Source: Intestinimonas timonensis (GTDB lineage Bacteria; Bacillota; Clostridia; Oscillospirales; Oscillospiraceae). Taken from it: DNA of 16,456 bases. Location: the NCBI RefSeq assembly GCF_900626145.1, contig NZ_LR130817.1, positions 64,145-80,600 of the forward strand, written 5' to 3'. Below the pieces are notes generated by a model. That model saw only the letters and a list, made by a program, of their open reading frames with translations, searched no databases and was not told the origin of the DNA. The position numbers and the translations under genes were made by a program. Every line of letters starts with the position of its first letter. The first letter of the stretch is position 1. Below are positions 1 to 7,560 of this stretch, in pieces.

Positions 1-939
1 CCCCTGCTGGAAGGTGGTATTTGCCATGAGCTTTTTCCGGCATTTCAGCCATGTGTCCGAGGGGATCAATGCTTCATGGGGAGCGATAACAAGTATCTGG
101 TCTTTTAGGCACCTGTCCTTGTCCTCCTTAACATCCCGCCCCTGATAGAGATAGCAGCCGTTTGTTCCGGCAAAATCGGAAGCGTTATTGACAATCGCCG
201 CGCCCTGGCTCTTGAAAAACTCGTACAGTTCCAAGTCGGCCTGTGCGTAAACAGGGTTCCGTAAAAGCTGGGAAAGGAAACTCCGAACCATTGACTTTTC
301 GTAAATCTTGATACCCTGTTCCTCAAAGTAGCGGGTAATGTCTCCGAAAGAGGTTTCCGGTTCGGCGTACATCTCAAACATCAGCCGTACATGGTCGGCA
401 GCTACGGGGTCGGCAACCATCTTTTTTGTACGGATACCCTCTACCACGGTGGGCTCCAACTGATAGCCGTATGGAGCCTGCCCGCTCATGTGGAAGCCTT
501 TCAGGCATCGGGAATAGTAGGCGTCCGTGACGCGCTTCTGGATTGTCTCACGTTCAAGCTGGGCGAATACAATGCAGATGTTCAGCATGGCCCGTCCCAT
601 CGGGGTCGAGGTATCAAACTTTTCCGTGGATGATACAAACTCTACATCGTACTCTTGAAACAGCTCCATCATATTTGCGAAGTCCAGAATAGAGCGGCTT
701 ATCCGGTCCAGCTTGTACACGATGACCCGCCGAACCTTTCCCTTGCGGATCTCGCCCAGCAACTTTTGAAACTCCGGTCTGTCGGTATTCTTGCCGGAAT
801 AGCCTTTGTCCTTAAATACCCGGCAGCTCCCACCTTTCAATTCGTACTTGCAGAAGTCAATCTGACTTTCAATGCTGATACTGTCCTTGCGGTCTACTGA
901 CTGTCTTGCATAAATGCAATCTTCTCTGATAAATTCCAT
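1..939 (-). CDS. Large serine recombinase, 3' end cut by window edge
   Basis: The minus strand is open from an ATG at 939 to base 1, giving 313 residues without a stop, so the gene is partial only because the window ends. The N-terminus carries the resolvase/invertase catalytic motif YARQS, with the nucleophile at Ser14, followed by GYSGKNTDRPEF, the arginine motif YKLDRISRS and the helix motif GRAMLNICIVFAQLERE. These are the catalytic landmarks of large serine recombinases. A recombinase domain follows from about residue 155 (APYGYQLEP onward); the zinc ribbon and coiled coil would lie to the left. AGGAAAGGAG sits 6 bases before the ATG, which supports this start. Such enzymes integrate and excise conjugative or phage elements without a high-energy cofactor. 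Here it is probably the integrase of an element extending leftward. Family call is secure; the element is unknown. Confidence 0.9.
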   Translation of the reverse strand, partial: MEFIREDCIYARQSVDRKDSISIESQIDFCKYELKGGSCRVFKDKGYSGKNTDRPEFQKLLGEIRKGKVRRVIVYKLDRISRSILDFANMMELFQEYDVEFVSSTEKFDTSTPMGRAMLNICIVFAQLERETIQKRVTDAYYSRCLKGFHMSGQAPYGYQLEPTVVEGIRTKKMVADPVAADHVRLMFEMYAEPETSFGDITRYFEEQGIKIYEKSMVRSFLSQLLRNPVYAQADLELYEFFKSQGAAIVNNASDFAGTNGCYLYQGRDVKEDKDRCLKDQILVIAPHEALIPSDTWLKCRKKLMANTTFQQG

Positions 940-987
940 ATTGGGCTCCTTTCCTTGTTGGAATGGAGCTACCAACCTTACAACTAT

Positions 988-1016
988 ATTATACTATCAG
1001 CAGCCCCGGACAACAA
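988..1016 (-). promoter_or_regulatory. Sigma-70-type promoter of the left serine recombinase
   Basis: Read on the minus strand, TTGTTG (1011-1016) is separated by exactly 17 bases from a perfect TATAAT (988-993). It lies about 50 bases upstream of the recombinase ATG at 939. The -35 is imperfect (4 of 6) but the -10 and spacing are ideal. Confidence 0.6.
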
Positions 1017-1028
1017 TGTTGCGAATGG

Positions 1029-1451
1029 TTATCTGTCCTCATGCACCGCCTCCCTTGCACGTTCTTTCTTGTGGGACGGCTGGCGGGCCAGTTCAGCGGC
1101 AGCCCGTTTGAGCTGTTCCCGGATGGGAACACGGTGGGACTTGGAACGCTTCAACACGCGCCGGGAATATTCCGAAAAGCAAGCGGTGATGGCGTCGGCC
1201 TGCCCGCTCTTAAAAAACAACAGGTATTTGTCCGGCCCGGTCCTATAAAAGGCATAGTCCACATTCCAGCGCCGGGCCACCCGGTCAAAGTCCTTTGGGG
1301 ACTCCACCTCGATGCTGTTCGTGGCGGCCCCGTGGCCCATAAGCTGGCGCACCGTCTGTTTTCCGTGGGGTGTCTGGCGGGCCCGGTACGTTTTCTTGAT
1401 CTTCCGGCCCACCGCCAGACACGCCTGGGCTAGCACCCGGCCCGTGAGCTT
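1029..1451 (-). pseudogene. PcfB-like (DUF3801) conjugation protein, N-terminus lost
   Basis: The minus-strand product resembles the PcfB/DUF3801 family of Gram-positive conjugative elements, where it sits beside the VirD4 coupling protein and helps present the relaxosome. Visible family-like segments are KLTGRVLAQACLAVGRKIKK at the left end, HGKQTVRQLMGHG, FDRVARRWNVDYA and YLLFFKSGQADAITACFSEY. The C-terminus is basic and complete, ending at TAA 1029-1031. The family-like sequence starts at about 1451 with Lys-Leu-Thr. Further upstream the frame reads unrelated residues and meets a stop at 1479-1481, so the first roughly 15-20 residues and the native start are gone. A GTG at 1434-1436 could open a 135-residue frame but has no convincing ribosome site. 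The break coincides with the start of the VirB4 fragment on the other strand. Family assignment is from memory of the motifs. Confidence 0.7.
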
Positions 1452-1460
1452 TGGGGCGCT

Positions 1461-2012
1461 GCGTCCTACTTGCAGATTTTAGCGTCCGAGCTCTCTGACA
1501 AGCTCCTGGCGGAAATTCTGGAGCTGGATGCGGAAATGACCGTTACCATGCACATTCAGACAGTGGATTAGCTCAAAGCCATTAAGACCATCAAGGGAAA
1601 GCTCTCCGACATTGGCAAAATGAAAGTGGAGGAACAGCGCAAGGCGGTGCGGGCCGGGTACGATCCCGACATTCTGCCCCCTGACCTGATCACGTTCAGC
1701 AAGGACGCGGCGGAGCTCCTTGCCGATCTCCAGTCCCGCAATGAGCGGATGTTCCTGCTCACGTTCACGGTCATCAATATCGCCCCCACCCGGCAGCGGT
1801 TGGAAAACGATGTGTTTACGGTGGGCGGTATCGCGCAGAAATATAACTGTGCCTTGAAGCGGCTGGACTGGCAGCAGGAGCAGGCGTTTGTGTCCTCTCT
1901 GGCCCTGGTCTATAACGAGGTGGAAATCCAGCGGGGCATGACCACCAGCTCCACGGCGATTTTCATTCCCTTTATGACCAGGGAGCTCCGCATGGCCGGG
2001 CCATCCCTCTAA
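1461..2012 (+). pseudogene. VirB4/TraE-type conjugation ATPase, internal fragment
   Basis: The plus frame starting ASYLQILASELSDKLL and continuing through NERMFLLTFTVINIAP, GIAQKYNCALKRLDWQQEQ and EIQRGMTTSSTAIFIPF matches the region before the Walker A motif of VirB4-like ATPases of Gram-positive integrative conjugative elements. The ATPase domain itself is absent. An in-frame TAG at 1569-1571 interrupts it after MHIQTVD, where a Gln codon (CAG) would be expected, so one base change could explain it. Similarity ends soon after FIPFMTREL; the frame then runs into foreign sequence and stops at 2010-2012. With both ends missing and an amber codon inside, this is a relic of the same kind of conjugative element as the PcfB remnant. 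An ATG at 1620 could start a 130-residue peptide, but no ribosome site is seen. Confidence 0.75.
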
Positions 2013-3006
2013 GTATGTACACGAGGGCTACGGAGCCCAGCGGATTGCCACCTACTTAAACAACCAGGGCTACCGGGCTCGCAGCGGCAAGATGTGGCAT
2101 CACGCCACCATCCGGGGTATCATCTGCAACCTGACCTATACGGGCATACTCCGCAGCGGTGAGAGCCGTTCCCCGGTGCTCCCGCATTTGCAGATTATTG
2201 ACCCGGAGCTTTTTGAGGCTGCCCAGCGCATCCGCACCAACCGGGCCAACGCCGCCGAAAAGGAACGCACCGTTCCCCGCAACATTGGCGGGCAGTCCCT
2301 CTTATCGGGAAATGTCTTTTGCGGCCATTGTGGAGCGCGGCTTACCCTTACCACGAGCGGAAAGGCGTACCCCTGTAAAGACGATCCCCACCGGGTCATC
2401 AAGCGGGTGCGGTATATCTGCTATGGTAAAACCCGCAAACAGACAGACTGTGACGGGCAGACGGGCTACACGGCCCATATTCTGGATGGGATCATTGATA
2501 AGCTGGTACGCCGGATTTTTGAGCGCATGAAAGCAATCCCTAAAAGTGAGATTGTCAACACTCGTTGCCGTGAAAAAATGGAGGAGCGGAAACGGCTACT
2601 TCAAGGTGTCCGGGCAGAACACGCCAAAGCTGCCGCTGAATTAGATATGCTGAAAGCAGAGGTCATCAAGGCCCTGCGCGGGGAAAGCGCATTTTCCAAA
2701 GACCTGCTGGGCTCTATGGTGTCCGAAGCCGAGGCCAAGTGTACCGAGCTCCAAAAGCAGTTTGAAGCGGCCCAGGCCGCCTATGAGGAAGGGCAAACCG
2801 TCCTGCGCTCTCTGGAGGCCCAATACGATGACATCATCTCTTGGGCGGATATGTACGACAGCGCCAGCCTGGAGGCAAAGAAAATGATCGTCAACTGCCT
2901 GATCAAACGGGTGGAGGTCTACCGGGACTATAAACTGCACGTTGACTTCAATATTGACTTTGACCAGTTCAACGGCGGTTTGGACATCGTGACCTTTGCC
3001 GCATAA
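2011..3006 (+). pseudogene. Large serine recombinase, C-terminal fragment (copy 1)
   Basis: The frame enters the family at KYVHEGYGAQRIATYLN and continues through YRARSGKMWHHATIRGI, the end of the recombinase domain. A zinc ribbon follows (CGHC, then YIC and TDC; Cys77, Cys80, Cys110, Cys120 counted from the Met at 2092). A long helical, probably coiled-coil segment comes next (about residues 150-250), and then the usual basic tail. The resolvase catalytic domain with its serine is missing, so it cannot recombine DNA by itself. Upstream sequence is the broken VirB4 gene; the join lies between about 1990 and 2013. An internal ATG at 2092 gives 304 residues but lacks a Shine-Dalgarno sequence, so translation is doubtful. 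Intact relatives are usually above 500 residues. Confidence 0.85.
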
Positions 3007-3037
3007 AAGCAAAGCCTATCTCCAACAGAAGATAGGC
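3004..3037 (-). terminator. Hairpin with minus-strand T-rich tail after recombinase copy 1
   Basis: A perfect 8-bp stem, GCCTATCT (3014-3021) and AGATAGGC (3030-3037), has an 8-base loop. On the minus strand it is followed by TTTGCTTTTATG, while on the plus strand the following bases are A-rich. It therefore reads better as a terminator for leftward transcription. It occupies the same place relative to the recombinase stop as the tRNA terminator at 4028-4061. Confidence 0.45.
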
Positions 3038-3046
3038 AAAAGAAAA

Positions 3047-3069
3047 ACTTGCCTTGAAGCAAGACAAGT
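3047..3069. repeat. Imperfect hairpin between the two recombinase fragments
   Basis: ACTTG-C-CTTG (3047-3056) pairs with CAAG-A-CAAGT (3060-3069) around the loop AAG: nine base pairs and one C/A mismatch. It lies just before the point where recombinase copy 2 becomes recognisable. No function can be assigned. Confidence 0.4.
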
Positions 3070-3093
3070 TATCTAAGAATACCCAGCGCATCC

Positions 3094-4029
3094 TACCGGG
3101 CAAGAACGGGTAAGATGTGGCACCACGCCAGTATCCGTGGCATTGTCTGTAATCTCACCTATACGGGCGTCCTGCGGTGTGGGGAAAGCCGCTCCCAAGA
3201 GCTGCCCCATCTGCAAATCATTTCGCCGGAGCTGTTTGAAGCAGCCCAGCATATCCGTACTTCCCGGGCCAACAGCGCCGAACAGGAACGCCATATCCCG
3301 CTGAACACCCGGGGCAACTCCCTTTTGGCAGGGAATGTGTATTGCGGTCATTGTGGGGCAAGGCTGTCCCTCACCACCAACGGCAAGGCTTATCCCTGCA
3401 AGGAAGATCCCAATCGGGTGGTGAAGCGTGTGCGGTATGTCTGCTACGGGAAAACCCGCAAGCAGACCGACTGTGACGGTCAGACGGGCTACACGGCCCA
3501 TATCCTTGACGGCATCATTGATAAGCTGGTGCGCCAGATCTTTGAGCGCATGAAGGCAATCCCCCAAAGCGATATAGTCAATATCCGCTACCGGGAAAAA
3601 ATGGAGGAACGGAAAAGCCTGCTCCATAGCGTCCGGGCGGAATACTCCAAGGCCGCTGCTGACCTTGAAACGCTGAAAGGCGAGGTTATCAAGACCATCC
3701 GTGGGGAGAGCACCTTTTCCAAGGAGCTGTTAAGCTCTCTGATTGCCGAGGCCGAGGCCAAATGCCAGGAGCTTCAAGAGAACATGGAAAAGGCACAGGC
3801 GGCCTATGACGAAGGGAAAACGGTGCTTGCTTCGCTGAACGCCCAATATGACGATATAATCTCATGGGCGGAAATGTACGACACGGCCAGCCTGGAGGCA
3901 AAGAAAATGATCGTCAACTGCCTGATCCGCCGGGTGGAGGTCTATCGGGGCTATAAGCTGCACATTGATTTCAACATTGATTTTACGCAATTCAGCCTGG
4001 GACTGGACATCGTAGAAATCGCCGCATGA
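3094..4029 (+). pseudogene. Large serine recombinase, C-terminal fragment (copy 2)
   Basis: This is a second, non-identical C-terminal fragment of the same recombinase family. From the Met at 3115 it is 304 residues, aligns to copy 1 without gaps, and matches it at 238 of 304 positions by hand count (78 %). The zinc-ribbon cysteines (CGHC, YVC, TDC) and the helical segment are conserved. Recognisable sequence begins at YRARTGKMWHH. The bases just before it, CAGCGCATC (3084-3092), look like the QRI codons seen further upstream in copy 1, but in another frame; this hints at a small internal deletion with a frameshift. The catalytic domain is absent and no ribosome site precedes the ATG. The divergence from copy 1 argues for two separate elements rather than a recent tandem duplication. 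Confidence 0.85.
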
Positions 4030-4061
4030 AAACAAAACCTCGCTTCCTTTCGGAAGCGAGG
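4028..4061 (-). terminator. Intrinsic terminator of the tRNA-Ala transcript
   Basis: On the minus strand CCTCGCTTCC, a GAAA tetraloop and GGAAGCGAGG form a perfect 10-bp stem (4038-4061), followed directly by TTTTGTTTTC (4037-4028). That is a classic intrinsic terminator about 20 bases past the last tRNA. The tail overlaps the stop codon of the convergent recombinase fragment. On the plus strand the hairpin is followed by AAAAGTTCTTTC, a poor U-tract. Confidence 0.8.
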
Positions 4062-4065
4062 AAAA

Positions 4066-4173
<108 letters not shown>

Positions 4174-4215
4174 GTTTATTTAGTTTTGTTGAGGGGTGCT
4201 GTTACACGCTTGTAC

Positions 4216-4241
4216 CGCGCTCCCAGCTGAGCTATACCCCC
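4216..4241 (-). pseudogene. 5' remnant of a tRNA-Ala gene
   Basis: The minus strand repeats the first 22 bases of the neighbouring tRNA-Ala genes exactly (acceptor 5' arm and D arm, 4241 down to 4220). It then continues GCGC with two bases fewer than the intact genes and diverges. No anticodon arm, T arm or 3' acceptor strand follows, so it cannot fold as a tRNA. It sits between the two intact copies and probably records an unequal exchange or an element insertion. Confidence 0.7.
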
Positions 4242-4274
4242 AAATGAAAGAGAGTGACGATATGAAACTGTAAG

Positions 4275-4350
<76 letters not shown>

Positions 4351-4397
4351 ATATGAGTTCTGACCGGAATCGTGATGTCCCGTACAGAACGGATGTT

Positions 4398-4426
4398 ATT
4401 CTACCATCGACTTCCGGGAATGTCAA
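4398..4426 (-). promoter_or_regulatory. Promoter of the tRNA-Ala transcript
   Basis: On the minus strand a perfect TTGACA (4421-4426), a 17-base spacer and TAGAAT (4398-4403) form a near-consensus housekeeping promoter. It drives leftward transcription through both tRNA-Ala genes to the terminator at 4028-4061. It is divergent from the acpP promoter and resembles it beyond the hexamers. Confidence 0.85.
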
Positions 4427-4472
4427 GGGCTTTTTCAGATTTTTTTGGAGAAAGTTGTTTTGAGATTAAAGA

Positions 4473-4485
4473 TTTGATTATCAAA
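4473..4485. promoter_or_regulatory. FabT-type operator palindrome
   Basis: TTTGATTATCAAA is a perfect palindrome (TTTGA-TTA-TCAAA, centred on 4479). It equals the core of the operator known for the streptococcal MarR-family repressor FabT. It lies between the divergent tRNA and acpP promoters, its edge 21 bases before the acpP -35. The last gene of the operon (13766-14215) encodes a MarR-family protein that could bind it. The sequence match is direct; the pairing with that regulator is inference. A site this far upstream is not the usual place for a simple repressor. Confidence 0.6.
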
Positions 4486-4506
4486 GAAAATTGTGCAAGT
4501 TCACGA

Positions 4507-4534
4507 TTGACATTTTCCGGGAATCTGGTAGAAT
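4507..4534 (+). promoter_or_regulatory. Promoter of the acpP-acc-fab operon
   Basis: A perfect TTGACA (4507-4512), a 16-base spacer and TAGAAT (4529-4534) predict a start near 4541 and an 80-base leader before acpP. No other promoter of comparable quality was noticed between here and the operon terminator, so this probably drives all twelve genes. Confidence 0.8.
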
Positions 4535-4543
4535 TACGCTTAA

Positions 4544-4577
4544 ATTATTTTAGTTAAAAAAATTTAATTAAAATAAT
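4544..4577. promoter_or_regulatory. AT-only palindrome at the operon's transcript start
   Basis: ATTATTTTAGTTAAA (4544-4558) and TTTAATTAAAATAAT (4563-4577) form a 15-bp inverted repeat with one G/T pair and the loop AAAA, immediately downstream of the predicted start. In DNA it could be an operator for a dimeric MarR-type protein; in RNA it would be a weak hairpin. It does not match the FabT core. I could not fit it convincingly to a FapR operator. Confidence 0.45.
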
Positions 4578-4587
4578 AGAATTGAGA

Positions 4588-4604
4588 GCCCGCCCCTTGC
4601 GGGC
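4588..4604 (+). promoter_or_regulatory. GC-rich hairpin directly before the acpP ribosome site
   Basis: GCCCGC (4588-4593), loop CCCTT and GCGGGC (4599-4604) make a perfect 6-bp GC stem ending at the base before GAAAGGAG. It would leave the Shine-Dalgarno free; a role in mRNA stability or translation is possible but unproven. Confidence 0.45.
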
Positions 4605-4621
4605 GAAAGGAGAACGCGACG

Positions 4622-4849
4622 ATGTTTGAACAGGTGAGAGATGTTATTGTGGATACCCTGAGCTGCGATTTGGAGGCCGTCACCATGGACGCCCGTCTGG
4701 TGGAGGATCTGGAGGCTGACTCTCTGGACGCCGTGGAGCTGAACATGGCTCTGGAGGAGGCCCTGGGCTTCGCCATCGATGACGAGGAGCTTCAGAACAT
4801 GAAGACGGTGGGCGACATCGTCCGCTATCTGGAAGCTCATCAGGAGTAA
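4622..4849 (+). CDS. acpP: Acyl carrier protein
   Basis: A 75-residue acidic protein of the usual ACP size. The phosphopantetheine attachment motif DSLDAVEL is present with the acceptor serine at residue 34, and the four-helix pattern (FEQVRDVIVDTL, ELNMALEEALGFAID, VGDIVRYLEAH) is intact. It carries the growing acyl chain to all enzymes of the type II pathway in the cytoplasm; attachment needs AcpS, which is not in the window. The start follows GGAG by 9 bases. It is the first gene of the operon, giving the carrier the position nearest the promoter, and accB starts 4 bases after its stop codon. No other ACP gene is present. Confidence 0.97.
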   Translation: MFEQVRDVIVDTLSCDLEAVTMDARLVEDLEADSLDAVELNMALEEALGFAIDDEELQNMKTVGDIVRYLEAHQE

Positions 4850-4852
4850 GCC

Positions 4853-5302
4853 ATGGAGCTTTCTGATATCCTGGCCCTGCTGGACCACTTTGACGCCTCC
4901 TCTGCCGCCTCTATGAAGCTGCGGCTGGGCGATCTGCGCCTGGAGCTAAACAAAAACGCCGCCCCCGCGGCTGTGGCTCCCGCGGCGGTTCCCGTGGTCG
5001 CTGCCCCTGCGGCTGTTGCCGCGCCTTTCCCCACCGCCGAGGCACCCAAGGCCCAGGCTGAGGGCACCACTGTGAAGGCGCCCCTGGTGGGCACCTTCTA
5101 TGCCGCCTCCGCCCCCGGCGAGGCCCCCTTTGTCTCTGTAGGAGATACGGTGAAGAAGGGCCAGACCCTCTGTGTACTGGAGGCCATGAAGATGATGAGC
5201 GAGGTCCCCGCCCCCTGTGACTGTGTGATCCTGGAGATCCTGGCCAAGGACGGCGACCTGGTGGGCTTTGACGCCCCGCTCTTCCAAATCAGGGAGTTGT
5301 AA
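4853..5302 (+). CDS. accB: Biotin carboxyl carrier protein of acetyl-CoA carboxylase
   Basis: 149 residues, close to the usual BCCP length. It has a helical N-terminus (1-35), a flexible Ala/Pro/Val-rich linker (about 36-70) and a C-terminal biotinyl domain (about 72-149). The biotin site EAMKMM puts the biotinylated lysine at residue 113. The KAPLVGTFYAASAPGEAPFV stretch is the typical first strand and thumb of bacterial BCCP. It shuttles carboxybiotin between AccC and the AccA/AccD transferase. It sits three bases after acpP and three bases before accC, consistent with coupled translation and fixed stoichiometry. Confidence 0.97.
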   Translation: MELSDILALLDHFDASSAASMKLRLGDLRLELNKNAAPAAVAPAAVPVVAAPAAVAAPFPTAEAPKAQAEGTTVKAPLVGTFYAASAPGEAPFVSVGDTVKKGQTLCVLEAMKMMSEVPAPCDCVILEILAKDGDLVGFDAPLFQIREL

Positions 5303-5305
5303 GCT

Positions 5306-6679
5306 ATGTTCCATCGCATCCTGATCGCCAACCGGGGCGAGATCGCCGTGCGCATCATCCGCTCCTGCCGTGAAATGGAGATCGAGACGGTGGCGGTGTA
5401 CTCCACCGCCGACGCCGACGCCCTCCATGTGAAGCTGGCTACCCGGGCGGTGTGCATCGGCCCCGCCAAAGCGGGGGAGAGCTACCTCAACATGTCCGCC
5501 ATCCTCACAGCCGCTCTGGAGACCGGCTGTGACGCCATCCACCCCGGGTACGGCTTCCTCTCCGAAAACGCGGAGTTCGCCGACCTGTGTCAGCAGTGCG
5601 GATTGAAGTTCATCGGCCCCTCCGGAGACGTGATCCGGAAGATGGGCAACAAATCCGCCGCCCGGGACCTGATGCGCGCAAACGGCGTGCCTGTGGTGCC
5701 CGGCTCCGACGGCCCCGTCGCCAGCGCCGAGGAGGCCCTGGAGATCGCCGAGGCCATCGGCTATCCCGTCCTCATCAAGGCCAGCGCCGGCGGCGGCGGC
5801 CGCGGCATGCGCCGGGTGGACGCCGCTGAGGACCTGCCGGCCCTCTACGCCTCCGCCCAGGCGGAGGCTGTGGCCTGCTTCGGGGACGGGGAGCTCTATG
5901 TGGAAAAGCTGATCCTCAGCCCCCGCCACATCGAGTTCCAGATCCTGACCGACGGCCAGGGCAACGTGGTCCATCTGGGGGAGCGTGACTGCTCCATTCA
6001 GCGCCGCAACCAGAAGCTGATGGAGGAATCCCCCTCCAAGGCCCTGAGCGCCGAGCTGCGTGAGGCCATGGGCGACGCGGCGGTGCGGGCGGCCCAGGCC
6101 GCCGGCTATCAGAGCGCCGGCACCGTGGAGTTTGTGCTGGACCACGACGGAAATTTCTATTTTATTGAGATGAACACCAGGATTCAGGTGGAGCATCCGG
6201 TCACCGAGTTCGTCACCGGGCTGGACCTCATCCGGGAGCAGATCCGCATCGCGGCGGGGCTCTCGCTGTCGGTCCGGCAGGAGGACGTCCGGCAGACCGG
6301 CTGGGCCATGGAGTGCCGCATCAACGCCGAGGACCCCACCCAGGGCTTCCACCCCTCTCCCGGCAAGGTGGAGTTCCTGCACCTGCCCGGCGGACCCGGC
6401 GTCCGGGTGGACACCGCCCTCTTCAACGGCAGTGAGCTCTCCCCCTGGTATGACTCCCTGGCGGCCAAGGTGGTGGTGTACGCCCCCACCCGCCTGGAGG
6501 CCATCCGCAAGATGCGCCGGGCTCTGGAGGAGCTCATCATCGAGGGCTTCCCCACCACGGCGGATCTGTGCCACCTGATCCTGTACCAGCCCGACTTCGT
6601 GAAGGGCAGATATGATACCGGCTTCTTGGAGCAGCACATGGATGAGCTGCTCAAGTGGGACTGTGAGGGCAATCAATGA
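5306..6679 (+). CDS. accC: Biotin carboxylase subunit of acetyl-CoA carboxylase
   Basis: 457 residues, close to the 449 of the E. coli enzyme. It carboxylates BCCP biotin with ATP and bicarbonate. The N-terminal domain begins [18 protein letters not shown]. The ATP-grasp domain shows the glycine-rich lid AGGGGRGMR (161-169) and Lys116. The active-site segment [14 protein letters not shown] has Glu288, Asn290, Arg292 and Glu296 at the same numbers as in E. coli. The C-terminal domain includes ECRINAEDP. The stop codon overlaps the accD start (ATGA at 6676-6679). A long antisense open frame over this gene is a GC-codon shadow. Confidence 0.98.
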   Translation: MFHRILIANRGEIAVRIIRSCREMEIETVAVYSTADADALHVKLATRAVCIGPAKAGESYLNMSAILTAALETGCDAIHPGYGFLSENAEFADLCQQCGLKFIGPSGDVIRKMGNKSAARDLMRANGVPVVPGSDGPVASAEEALEIAEAIGYPVLIKASAGGGGRGMRRVDAAEDLPALYASAQAEAVACFGDGELYVEKLILSPRHIEFQILTDGQGNVVHLGERDCSIQRRNQKLMEESPSKALSAELREAMGDAAVRAAQAAGYQSAGTVEFVLDHDGNFYFIEMNTRIQVEHPVTEFVTGLDLIREQIRIAAGLSLSVRQEDVRQTGWAMECRINAEDPTQGFHPSPGKVEFLHLPGGPGVRVDTALFNGSELSPWYDSLAAKVVVYAPTRLEAIRKMRRALEELIIEGFPTTADLCHLILYQPDFVKGRYDTGFLEQHMDELLKWDCEGNQ

Positions 6680-7560
6680 GAGATTCCTTTCGCCAGCGGC
6701 GGGAGCGGATGATCCAGCTCAAAACCCGACGCGAGGGTAAAGAGACGGACATCCCCCGCAAGCACATCACCAAGGCGGTCTTTGGAAAGTGTCCCGACTG
6801 CGGGGCAATGGTGCCCAAGACCGAACTGGCCCGCACTCTGTACGTATGCCCCAAGTGCGGCTACCACCACCCGGTGGGAGCCTATCTGCGGCTGAGCATG
6901 CTCCTGGACTCCAAGAGCTTCCGGGAGCTGGACGAGAAACTCACCGCGCCCAACGCGTTGAAATTCCCCGGCTATGATGACAAGCTCCAGACGGCCCGGA
7001 AGAACACCGGCCTCACCGAGGGCGTGGTCACCGCCCGGGGTAAGATCGACGGCCGTCTGGCCGTCTTTGCCGTGCTGGACAGCCGTTTCCTCATGGGCAG
7101 CATGGGCGCGGCGGTGGGGGAGAAGATCACCCGGGCTGTGGAGTATGCCGACCGGGCAAACCTGCCCCTCATCATCTTTTCCGCCAGCGGCGGCGCCCGG
7201 ATGCAGGAGGGAATTTTGTCCCTCATGCAGATGGCCAAGACCAGCGCTGCCCTGGAGCGGTTCAGCGAGCACGGCGGCCTTTATATCTCCGTGCTCACCC
7301 ACCCCACCACCGGCGGCGTTACCGCCTCCTTCGCCTCCCTTGGGGATGTGACCCTGGCCGAGCCCGGCGCGCTCATCGGCTTCGCCGGGCCCCGGGTCAT
7401 CGAGCAGACCATTGGGCAGAAGCTGCCCGAGGGCTTCCAGCGCTCCGAGTACCTGGAGGAGCATGGCTTCGTGGACCAGATCGTCCCCCGGAGCCAGATG
7501 AAGGAGACCCTTTCCCTTCTGCTGAGACTCCATGAGAAACGGGGTGAGGACCATGGCTGA
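6676..7560 (+). CDS. accD: Acetyl-CoA carboxylase carboxyltransferase subunit beta
   Basis: 294 residues, the usual size. It has an N-terminal zinc finger of the form CPDC-x15-CPKC (Cys39, Cys42, Cys58, Cys61) and a crotonase-fold domain with SGGARMQEG (171-179) and [14 protein letters not shown]. It forms the alpha2-beta2 carboxyltransferase with AccA and moves the carboxyl group from biotin to acetyl-CoA, making malonyl-CoA. The start at 6676 overlaps the accC stop by four bases and is preceded by GAGGG within accC. A second ATG at Met12 is possible but less well placed. The 3' end overlaps accA by eight bases. Confidence 0.97.
   Translation: MRDSFRQRRERMIQLKTRREGKETDIPRKHITKAVFGKCPDCGAMVPKTELARTLYVCPKCGYHHPVGAYLRLSMLLDSKSFRELDEKLTAPNALKFPGYDDKLQTARKNTGLTEGVVTARGKIDGRLAVFAVLDSRFLMGSMGAAVGEKITRAVEYADRANLPLIIFSASGGARMQEGILSLMQMAKTSAALERFSEHGGLYISVLTHPTTGGVTASFASLGDVTLAEPGALIGFAGPRVIEQTIGQKLPEGFQRSEYLEEHGFVDQIVPRSQMKETLSLLLRLHEKRGEDHG

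Noticed and set aside
2136..3627. Minus-strand open frames of 88-184 residues over the recombinase fragments
   Set aside because: They are antisense to clear recombinase sequence and show no family features.
4946..6676. 576-residue open frame on the minus strand over accB/accC
   Set aside because: It is antisense to two well-recognised genes, rich in Gly/His/Leu/Val as expected from the reverse complement of GC-ending codons, and has no domain or ribosome site.
7532..7552. Earlier ATG for accA adding seven residues
   Set aside because: No ribosome site precedes it, while GGGGTGAGG stands before the ATG at 7553, which also overlaps the accD stop codon.
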